A stretch of 64,000 nucleotides of DNA. Source: Cephalotus follicularis (Eukaryota; Streptophyta; Magnoliopsida; Oxalidales; Cephalotaceae). The notes beneath the pieces were generated by a model. The model was not told where the DNA came from. It did no database searches and saw only the letters and a list, made by a program, of their open reading frames with translations. Shown here one piece after another: positions 55,356 to 64,000 of the stretch (positions within the stretch are counted from its first letter, which is position 1; each line of letters starts with the position of its first letter). Location: assembly GCA_001972305.1 (NCBI GenBank), contig BDDD01001764.1:195626-259625 (forward strand), written 5' to 3'. Made by a program: the position numbers and the translations under genes.

Positions 55356-57038
55356 TGATGGGTGTCGTTAGGCCGAATCAAAATTACCCTAATCTAACAA
55401 TTTAGCAAGTGAAAGTAGGGATCGTTCCCACGAAGATCTGAAAGGAGATGCTATAAAAATAAACTTAGGATGTAACTAAACAAAAATAACGAATATGAAA
55501 TTAATTTAATCTAAGCTAACAATGCAAATAAAATGGATTGAACAGAGGATTGGTTTTTAATTAAACTAAGTTAATGAAAAACTAAACAATTCAAATTAAA
55601 TATCTAACGTAAACTAACAAAATAAATAAATAAATAAAATAATATGAAACAGCAATCCCGTAGATGTGAGAATCCCCGCATGTATATATATATTCAAATT
55701 CATGGCACAAGTTTCAGTTTAGCGCAGAAATTCACCGAATTAACCTTGGTACAACCAATCCTGTCAAACCTTGATACTCTCAAAAGGTTGATTGGTTAAA
55801 GGCTGTCTTTGATTAACACAAGAAACTAGTGATTTAGCTTAGGTACAACCTATCCTGTCACACCTTGATACTCTCAAAAGGTTGATTGGTTAAAGGCTGT
55901 CATTGGTTCAATCACATAAAAAAACGTATTGCATGATATAGATCAAATAAAGCTACTAACAATAAATCATCAAAACAGATTTTATATATTAAAAATTCTT
56001 CTCATCAATGTTGTCACTTCATTAATAAGAAAAAGTGTCTTACAATCATGCAACTAAACTTGAAACCAAAATTGAAATATATATATAACATGGGTTCATC
56101 TACATCTAGGGATTAGAAATACTTAACCAGATATGACGATGAAAACAAATATCTTCAATGAATTATTCATCTCCATGCCCTTACTGCCGGCTCGCTACTG
56201 CGTTTTTTTACTTCTGTAATTGCGTTCTCTGTCTCAATTGTCCACCTCCCCTTTTCTACTTTCTTATGCAATATATATATATATATATATAAGTTGATTA
56301 AACCTAAAGCACTAAAACGCGGGACGCATGGACTGGGCATTAATTTACATGCATGGGCTGAAGATTGGTTGATGTATGGCCATCTTGTGCGCAGGCTTTT
56401 GGACTCTGCATGGATTTGTTTTGAAGCTTTGATTGATGGGCGCATGTAGTGCTTGTGACTTGCTGGCGTGTTGAATTGGTTGGAAGATGTATGCATGCAT
56501 GGAATGGGCTGATGGATGATGGATCTGCTGACTTGAGGCGTGACTTGTATGGCTTCATGGGCTGCTGACAGATGCATGATGTATCAATTGCATGGCCTTG
56601 AATTGTTGTGGTGTGTTACATTGCATTTATGCTGCAATGGATTATAAAAATGGAGAGTGACGTCATGATTAGGTAATCATTGCGTTCCACATATTTCAGC
56701 ATTTGTATTCTTGCAATATCTCTTCGTCGGATCTTCAAAATGAGTCCGCCCAAGAACAAAAAGTGCACCAAATAATTTTATTAATAATAATGAGCCCAAT
56801 ATTCAATATCTTCCGAGCCTTAAATTTTGACTTCTCTCGCTTAAGTGGGTTCACTCTTTAACCGATCGTTGACTTTAAACCACTTTAACTCGAAAAGTAG
56901 CGTTTTAGCTATCTTTTCTCTTATTCCGCAAAAATCAAATAATACCTGAAAATCAAATAAATACCACCACAATAGTCTATTCATAGCATAAAAATATACT
57001 AAATAAATCATTAAAATCACACATTTTTGTGCTTATCA
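55356..57038 (-). repeat. 5' LTR of D (1683 bp)
   Basis: Uninterrupted LTR, used as reference for locating F and S2 in the 3' copy. (AT)n at about 56272-56291. The catgcatgg-rich cassette is at about 56320-56610. Its open frames are not supported as genes. Confidence 0.92.
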
Positions 57039-57043
57039 AGGGA

Positions 57044-59129
57044 CAAGTGACTGGACCCTAAGTTGGGACACGCGACTGGACAATGAATGTAAATGAGGGA
57101 CACATGACTGGACCCTAAGTGGGGACAGGCGACTGGACCATTAATGTAATTGAGCACACATGACTGGACTCCGAAAGGAATTGAATGAATTGTTATTGGC
57201 CATTATCGGTGGACAGACGACTGGACTCCTAAAGGAATTGAATGAATTATTATTGGCCATTAGCGGTGGACACACGACTGGACTCCTAAAGGAATTGAAT
57301 GAATTGTTATTAATTGAAAATGGTTTATGGAAATGGTTTTCAAATGGTTTTGACGGATGTGGATCCTATGTGATCCTTTATGGTTAGGTCCCTATCTTTT
57401 AAATGGAATATGGTTATGGGTACGACATGATTATGACTATGATTATTGGTTGCTATTGTTTGAGACCTAATGAGATAACCCATTCCTAATCTTCATTTCC
57501 GTCATGGGGGTTATGAGTGTCAAATCACATCTTAAGAAATTAACGGAATATGGTAGCATAGGCTGGGATACTATGTGAACAAGCCTTATGGTTATCATAA
57601 GGATGATTGGGACCAAGTGAACAAGCCATCTGGTATGGATGATGTGGTTAGTGTTATCTACCTCACATGTCTACAACACATAGTGTGTGTAGACAGTGGG
57701 ATGGACCTTATGGATTGTTTGAAACATGGTATGGTTATGGATTGTCTGCAGGCTTATGGCCTTTGGTGTGATCAGGATTAGCTAAGTTGGCCCCCTCTTA
57801 GAAGCGGTTGGTATATTGAAGCTATCCGCAATTGTCATTCACATACATGACATTACATGGCATATGGATATATTGTTCACTACATGGCATATGATTTGAT
57901 CGTTGTATTGGTTACATGCATAACATACTGCTACCCTGTTGCATGAATGACATATCGTTACATTGTACCATCGCATGGCATATAGTATAGCCTTCCGCCA
58001 TTGGATACGGTACGATTAAGGAACGTATATGGAATGGTCATGGAATGGTTGTAGATCGTACGACTATGGATCGTACGGTTATGGTGTGGATTGTGACGGT
58101 ACAGGGATATTGATGGTAGCCGTAGCTAGAGAGACCGGTGTTAGAGAAGCTCCATCTTCGTTTCCCTGTTGTACTTACGAATGCTACTCTAGTCTACCAG
58201 TGGAATGAGGACCGCTGGCTAGGATACCAAGGGTGCCTAGTGTGTTATGTCGGCAAGGAAGGCCGAGAAAAGATTATATATGCTTTCGAAGGACTTTGGA
58301 ATTATATGGACGCCGAATGATAATGGAATTGTGTTACGATCATATGGATATGGTGAGTAAGTGGTGTCTATTGAAAAGGGCATATTTCTAAATGCTAGTT
58401 CTCATAGCATGGTTTATATCGATTGTCATGCATACATCTCTCATATGTCATACGTATCTGTTGCACTCCTATATGTACCTTGCATATGTATATCCTACAC
58501 AACCTTCGGGTTGCTGACCCATTGCATTGTACTGTAATGGGTCAGGTTCATGTCAAGGTATCGCGCAGCAGTGATTAGCCAGGATAAACCATAGGGCAAG
58601 GATCTACATCTCTTCTAACTTACTTTGTATAAATGTGGTAATTGTAAATGGACAGATATTTAATATGGATGTGTATATGGTTATTGTATAAGAGACAAAT
58701 CTAAAGATGAAATCGAGATATGTTTTATTTCTGTATTTGACCTACCGGCTTGTGGCAGTGCTTAAGATTTACATGCGTTTTGATGTAAAGGACATGGATG
58801 GGTCCATATATTGTGATTATTACAGATTTCCACCTACGGGCGTGTGGTTATTGAGGGTTGAGCCCATATATGGAATGTGTTTTTCTTTACAGGGGGATAG
58901 AGTCCGATAAACGAATACTTGATGCCGAAATTTTGGGAGATTTTAAGAGTTAGAATATATTAAATATGATTCTTCCGCTTATGACTTTGATTTAAAGTCT
59001 TATATGTATAGCACTTTGGAATATGATTGATAAATGATATGGAGTATGATTTATATTTGATTGAAAGGACTGAATGGATGGTATCTCACTCGTCGGATCT
59101 TGGGGGCCTTCGCGGTTCGGGGCATGACA
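57044..59129 (+). repeat. Family-E LTR 1, second segment
   Basis: Resumes the ggaccctaagt-type repeat array broken by D. It contains the CTGACCCATT hairpin (58514-58545), a TACG-loop hairpin near 58831, the acceptor-like site at 58892 and the LTR end GGGGCATGACA. A 60-codon frame at 58138-58320 has a counterpart in LTR 2 but no recognised domain. Confidence 0.88.
58514..58545. other. Conserved CTGACCCATT hairpin, E LTR 1
   Basis: The arms CTGACCCATT/AATGGGTCAG are perfect and extend three further pairs if one G-U is allowed. Confidence 0.6.
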
Positions 59130-59676
59130 TCTTGGTATCATAGCCGGTCCTATGCTGGATATGCCAGGATAGGGTCCTCGGCTAGTGGAATTGAGATTGA
59201 TTGATTGAGTTAAAGTCATATAGTTGGAGTTACTTGGAGTAGCGGAATAATAAGTGTTACATGGAGTATCTTGGAATTATGGTTATGAAAGTTGATAGCT
59301 GATTGTTGTCTCTTATACAAGGTAGAATATGGAATGTCGACGCGGAAGAACCGCAATAGGAGATAGAGCCTGGCCGACGACCGGACGGGCCCGAGCTTGT
59401 AGAATTATGGAAAAGGAAAGTACAGCCCAAGAGGAAGAACATGTTGCTTGTCCTCAAGAAGAGCCTAGAGATTATTTAATGAGAGATGCACGGCATGATG
59501 ACCAAATGAATGGAATGGTGCAGCCACAAACACCTGTGAATTGACGGTAACCAACGTAAGGCTAAGTTTATTGAGAATAGCACCTCATATGGAAAGCAAA
59601 GAAGATGGATGGCATTGTACCTCACATGTTTTAACCTAGGAAATCTTAGGACGAGATTTCTCTAAGGAGGGGAGGA
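59130..59676 (+). mobile_element. Family-E internal region 1 (547 bp)
   Basis: The primer site TGGTATCATAGC is at 59133-59144. A short gag-like start follows near 59336 (MSTRKNRNRR, then a stop). The end reads cgagatttctctaaggaggg and the polypurine tract AAGGAGGGGAGGA is at 59664-59676. No protease, RT or integrase sequence is present. The 71-codon frame at 59329-59544 is in another frame and has no known domain. Confidence 0.88.
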
Positions 59677-60521
59677 TGTAATGCCCCGAATATATATAAT
59701 AAATAGAAAAAAAGAAAAGAACACGCCAAGCACATTAACGAGTCAAAGAGAGAGAGACGAGAGAGGGAGAATGGGAGACAGGGTGCGGGAGAGAGAGAGA
59801 GAGAGAGAGAGAGAGACGTCGGAGAAGATGATGATGCCGGCGGGCGAACGACGCAGATCCTCCACTGCCAACGGTAAACTCTTTCCTTCTCCTCTCTTTT
59901 CTTTTCTTTCCTCTGTCACTCGACGCTGGAAACCCTCAAGGGTAGAGCAGGTTTTGGTCGTGACGACTAGCTCTTCCCCTTTTTGTGGCTGTTGAGGCGT
60001 TGTTCGGCCGAAAACGGCCGAGAATGGTTGACTGAGTTAACCCAGCGAGCTTGAATCGCTGTCTGCTGCAACCGCCGGTTCCTTGGTAAGTCTCGGCGAG
60101 TTTAAGGCGGGGATGTGTTAATCTGAAGATGGTGTGGTGTTTTTGGGTGGTGGTCGGAGCTGTTGAACGTCTGGCTAGTCAACTCAATGAGGTTACTCAC
60201 TGCCGGTTGTGACTGTGCGATTCACGGCGAGTCACGGCTACCAGTGCATAGTTTGGCCAATTTGGAGCCTGGTTATGGCGTAGTCAGAGTTTCAATGTGT
60301 CGGCCGAAATTTGGCCGGAACTCCGGTGATGATAATTTGTATTTGCTACCTATGAGTATATCATAACGGAATGTAATGGTTATTGCAGTGATACAAGAGA
60401 AAGAGAATTTTGCTTTCACAAGATGGAGCTGTGCTCGTAACGAGGAGTGAAGCTTAGAGGAGGTAGCGGTTCGTCGATTCTACTGCAAGTCCTCACTACT
60501 CACAAGCTCAGCTGTTACCAG

Positions 60522-62600
60522 GTAGGTATACATATGCTCCGATGGAACGGGCCCAGATGACTAGTGACTTGATCCCATTCGTATACGCCGGTATGGGATG
60601 GTAGTATACGAATGGTTGATCACTAGAGTGCAGTTTTACTGTTTTACTTGCATTCATGCATTTTGAATGGATGGTATGGATTGTTGTGATATTCATTGAT
60701 GATTATGTGCTAAGCAAATTGTTATGGTTATGCATGATTGCTGATGGTATGGCTTAATGAATTATGTACGGGTATAATAGACAAATGACTGATTGAATGA
60801 ATTGAGAGGGACATGTGATTGGACCCTAAGTGGGGACACGCGACTGGACCATTAATGTAATTGAGGGACACGTGATTGGACCCTAAGCGGGGACACGCGA
60901 CTGGACCATTAATGTAAATGAGGGACATGTGACTGGACCCGAAGTGGGACACGCGATTGGACCATTAATGTAATTGAGGACACAATGGACCGTAAACGGT
61001 TATGGTTATGGATGGAAATGGTTTATGGAAATGATTTATGGAAATTGAAAATGGTTTATGGAAATGGTTTTCAAATGGTCTTGACGGATGTGGATCCTAT
61101 GTGATCCTTTCTGGTTAGGTCCCTATCTTTTAAATGGAATATGGTTATGGGTACGACATGATTATGGCTATGATTATTGATTGTTATTGTTTGAGACTTA
61201 TTGAGATAACCCATTCATAATCTTCATTTCCATCATGGGGATTGTGAGTGTCAAATCACATATTATGAAATTAACGGAATATGGTATCATAGGCTGGGAT
61301 ACTATGTGAACAAGCCTCATGGTTATGGTAAGGATGATTGGGTCCAAGTGAACAAGCCATCTGGTATGGATGATGTGGTTAGTGTTATCTCGACCTCACA
61401 TGTCTACGACACAGAGTGTGTGTAGACAGTGGGATGGACATTATGGATTGTTTGACACATGGTATGGTTATGGATTGTTATGGATTATCTGTAGGCTTAT
61501 GGCCTTTGATGTGATCAGGATTAGCTAAGTATGCCCCCGCTTAAGGACGGTTGGTATATTGAAGCAATCCATAATTGTCATTCATATACATGACATTACA
61601 TGGCATATGGATATGTTGTTCACTAGATTTCATATGATTTGATGGTTATATTGGTCACATGCATGGCATACTGCTACCCTATTACATGCATGACATATCG
61701 TTACATTGTTGCATCGGATGGCATATAGTATAGCCTTCCGCCATATGGATACGGTACGATTAAGGAACTTATATGGAATGGTTGTGGATCGTACGGTTAT
61801 GGTGCGGATTGTGACGGTACATGGATATTGATGGTAGCCGTAGCTAGAGAGACCGGTGTCAGGGAAATCCATTTTCGCTTCCTTGTTCTCCTTACGAATG
61901 CTACTCTAGTCTACCAGTGGAATAAGGACCTCTGCCTAGGATGCCAAGGGTGCCTAGTCTCTTATCTCAGCAAGGAAGGCCGAGAAAATATTATATATGC
62001 TTTGGAAGGACTTTGGAATGATATGGACGCTGAATGATAATGGAATTGTGTTGCGATCATATGGATGTGGCTAGTAAATGGTGTCTATGGAAAAAGGGAA
62101 TGTTTCTAAATGCTAGTTCTCATAGCATGGTTTATATCGATTGTCATGCATACATCTCTCATATGTCATACTTATCTGCTGCACTCCTATATGTACCTTG
62201 CATATGTATATCCTACAAGACCTTCGGGTTGCTGACCCATTGCATTGTATTGTAATGTAATGCATCAGGTTCAGGTCCAGGTTTGGCACAGGATAAACCG
62301 TAGGGTGAGGATCTACATCTCCTCTGACCTACTTTGTATAAATGTTGTAATTGTAAATGGATAGATATTGAATATGGATGTGTATATGGTTATTGTATAA
62401 GAGAACATCTAAAGATGAAATCAAGATATGTTTTGTTTCTGTATTTGACCTACCGGCTTGTGGCAGTGCTTAAGATTTACATGCATGTTGATGTAAAGGA
62501 AAAGGATGGGTCCATATATTTATATTATTACTGATTTTCTCCTACGGGAGTGTGGTTATTGACGGTTGAGCCCATATATGGATTGTGTTTTTCTTTACAG
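60522..62600 (+). other. Putative intron 2 of E LTR 2
   Basis: CCAG|GTAGGT donor and tttttctttacag acceptor. The interval is 2079 bp and encloses the 57-bp array. The preceding putative exon is 133 bp (60389-60521), as in LTR 1. Confidence 0.35.
60808..60985. repeat. 57-bp two-part repeat array in E LTR 2
   Basis: gggacatgtgattggaccct and ggggacacgcgactggacca halves alternate. Full units start at 60808, 60865 and 60922, exactly 57 bp apart. Related units lie at 36399-36460 and 57041-57170 in LTR 1. Confidence 0.88.
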
Positions 62601-62843
62601 GGGGATATAGTCCGATAAACGAATACTTCATGTCGAAATATCGGGATATTTTAATAGTTAGAATATATTCAATATGATTCTTCCGCTTGTTTAACTTTGA
62701 TTTAAAGTCTTATATGTATAGCACTTTGGAATATGATTGATAAATGATATGGAGTATGATTTATATTTGATTGAAGGGACTGAATGAATGGTATCTCACG
62801 CGTCGAATCGTGGGGGATTGCCTTCGCGGTTCAGGGCGTGACA

Positions 62844-63389
62844 GCTTGGTATCAGAGCCGGTCCTATGCTGGATACGCAAGGATAGCGTCCTCTGCTAGT
62901 GGAATTGAGATTGATTGATTGAGTTAAAGTGCTATAGTTGGAGTTACTTGGAGTAGAGGAATAATAAGTGTTACATCGAATATCTTGGAATTATGGTTAT
63001 GAAAGTTGATAACTGATTGTTGTTTCTTATACAAGGTAGAATATGGAATGTCGACGCGGAAGAACCGCAAGAGGAGATAGAGTTGGGCCAACAACTGGAC
63101 GGGCCCGAGCTAATAGAATTGTCTAAAAGGAAAGTACAGCTCAAGAGGCAGAACATGTTGCTTCGGTTCAAGAAGTGCCTAGAGATTATTTAATGAGAGA
63201 TGCATGGCATGATGACCAAATGAATTGAATGGTGTAGCGACAAACGACTGCGAATTGACGGTAACCAATGTGAGGCTAAGTTTATTGAGAATAGCACCTC
63301 ATATGGAAAGCAAAGAAGATGGATGGCATTGTACCTCAGTTGTTTTAACCTGGGGAATCACGGGACGAGATTTCTCTAAGGGGGGAGGA
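62844..63389 (+). mobile_element. Family-E internal region 2 (546 bp)
   Basis: The primer site TGGTATCAGAGC (62847-62858) is a perfect Met-type site. The gag-like start MSTRKNRKRR then stop is near 63049, and the polypurine tract AAGGGGGGAGGA ends at 63389. It is collinear with internal region 1 and differs by scattered substitutions. Confidence 0.9.
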
Positions 63390-64000
63390 TGTAGTGCCCC
63401 GAATATATATATAATAAATAGAAAAAAAAGAAAAGAAAACGCCAGGCACTTTAACGAGTCAAAGAGAGGGAGACGCGAGAGAGAGAACGGGAGACAGGGA
63501 GCGGGAGTGAGAGAGAGACGCCGGAGAAGATGATGATGCCGACGAGCGAACGACGCAGGTCCTCCCCTGCCAACGGTAAGCTCCTTCCTTCTGCTCTCTT
63601 TTCTTTTCTTTCCACTATCGCCCGATGCCCTGCCACTGCCGTGCACTCCACCGTCGGAAACCATCACGGGTAGAGCGGGTTTTGGTTGTGACGACTAGCT
63701 CTGCCCCTTTTGGTGGCTGTTGAGGCATTGTTCGGCCGAAAACGGCCGAGAATGGTTGACTGAGTTAAGCCAGCGAGCTTGACTCGCTACCTACTGTGAC
63801 CGCCGGTTCCTTTGCGAGTCTCGGCGAGTTTAAGGCGGGGATGTGTTAATATGAAGATGGTGTGGTGTTTTTGGGTGGTGGTCGCCGTTGGTTGTGGATG
63901 TGCGATTCACGGCGAGTCACGGCTACCAGTGCATAGATTGGCCAATTTGGAGCCGGTTTATGGCATAGCCGGAGTTTAGATGGGTTGGCCGGAATTTGGC
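63390..64000 (+). repeat. Family-E LTR 3, first 611 bp
   Basis: Starts TGTAGTGCCCC. It has the GA-rich leader and the CAACG|GTAAGC donor-like site at 63576, then runs off the window. A small deletion relative to LTRs 1 and 2 lies near 63883 (gtggtcgccgttggttgtgg). Confidence 0.9.

Larger units (their letters stand above)
36461..57038 (-). mobile_element. Element D, gag-protease retrotransposon, TSD aggga
   Basis: Perfect aggga duplications at 36456-36460 and 57039-57043 flank TGATGGGTGT...GCTTATCA. The 5' LTR is 55356-57038 (1683 bp). The 3' LTR is 36461-37140, 45693-45945 and 49758-50510 (about 1686 bp), split by F and S2. The internal region of 4.85 kb codes gag, protease and an extra C-terminal domain, with no RT, RNase H or integrase. 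The tRNA-Asp-type primer site and DLGAS protease point to the Athila/Tat side of Ty3/gypsy. It is a non-autonomous gag-protease element. Confidence 0.9.
36114..58892 (+). other. Putative intron 2 of E LTR 1, interrupted by element D
   Basis: The donor is CAG|GTAGGT at 36114 and the acceptor is tttttctttacag ending at 58892. Without element D the interval is about 2.2 kb. LTR 2 has the same pair at 60522 and 62600, and the putative exon before it is 133 bp in both LTRs. Confidence 0.35.
59677..62843 (+). repeat. Family-E LTR 2 (3167 bp)
   Basis: Runs TGTAATGCCCC to GGGCGTGACA. It has a GA-rich leader (59745-59820), splice-like sites (59874, 60388, 60522, 62600), the 57-bp array (60808-60985), decayed CTGACCCATT hairpin (62232-62268) and CTCC-TACG-GGAG (62539-62550). 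It also has a 70-codon frame at 61828-62037, counterpart of 58138-58320. Confidence 0.92.
35217..64000 (+). mobile_element. Family-E tandem array: three LTRs, two short internal regions
   Basis: LTR 1 is 35217-36460 plus 57044-59129 (3330 bp without element D). Internal 1 is 59130-59676 (547 bp). LTR 2 is 59677-62843 (3167 bp). Internal 2 is 62844-63389 (546 bp). LTR 3 starts at 63390 and leaves the window. Each LTR starts TGTAGTGCCCC or TGTAATGCCCC and ends GGGC(A/G)TGACA. Each internal region has a tRNA-Met-type primer site and a polypurine tract. The repeated internal region indicates LTR-LTR unequal recombination. Internal ends (gggacgagatttctctaagg) resemble chromoviruses. No pol is present, so the family is non-autonomous. 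Confidence 0.9.

Noticed and set aside
58138-58320. Conserved 60-70-codon frame in E LTRs 1 and 2 (LTNATLVYQWN block)
   Set aside because: LTRs are near-identical by descent, so a shared open frame is expected. It has no domain, and frame ends differ. Kept only as a note in the LTR entries.
1-64000. Search for host genes, tRNA, rRNA and telomere-like repeats
   Set aside because: Nothing found. All recognisable protein similarity is to retrotransposon proteins, and the Met- and Asp-type matches are primer sites only.

Overview
The window is plant nuclear DNA, probably pericentromeric or otherwise repeat-rich, built almost entirely of nested LTR retrotransposons. The evidence is Ty3/gypsy chromovirus polyproteins with Tekay-like integrase tails, Ty1/copia pol, a gag-protease element with a tRNA-Asp-type primer site, LTRs of 1.3-3.8 kb, and 5-bp target-site duplications (TSDs). 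The base composition and families fit an angiosperm, more likely a eudicot; the species cannot be named from this sequence. I found no host gene, rRNA, tRNA or CRISPR array.

Layout. 1-1858: end of a chromovirus LTR (family C) next to a minus-strand gag fragment and LTR of a gag-protease family (D2). 1859-9396: decayed copia element (copia-1, plus) with an opposite-orientation LTR of its own family on its left and a 3.36-kb solo LTR (S1) in its 3' LTR. 9397-24574: chromovirus B (plus), whose 5' LTR holds chromovirus A (10301-20862, TSD ctgaa), whose 5' LTR holds a small minus-strand non-autonomous element N1 (11522-13027, TSD caaat). 24575-28083: minus-strand chromovirus C, fused to the broken end of B. 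28084-33502: minus-strand copia-2 with a 987-bp unit repeated three times. 35217-64000: tandem LTR-internal-LTR-internal-LTR array of family E (plus), with LTRs of about 3.2 kb and internal regions of only 547 bp. LTR 1 of E holds the 20.6-kb element D (36461-57038, minus, TSD aggga), whose 3' LTR holds chromovirus F (37141-45687, TSD aaaag) and solo LTR S2 (45946-49752, TSD tatat).

Nearly all reading frames are broken. The longest intact ones are a gag-RT-RNase H fusion in B (467 aa), an RNase H-integrase frame in C (459 aa), an RT frame in F (472 aa) and the protease frame of D (418 aa). No element here could transpose alone; N1, D and E would need proteins supplied in trans.

The most unusual content lies inside the LTRs. 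Several unrelated families carry arrays of a palindromic GTCGAC core at about 21-bp spacing (about 29 bp in S2). Family-E LTRs show conserved splice-donor and acceptor-like sites flanking these array cassettes, and conserved hairpins. Boundaries and TSDs are read directly; family names come from motif recognition; the intron and regulatory proposals are inference.
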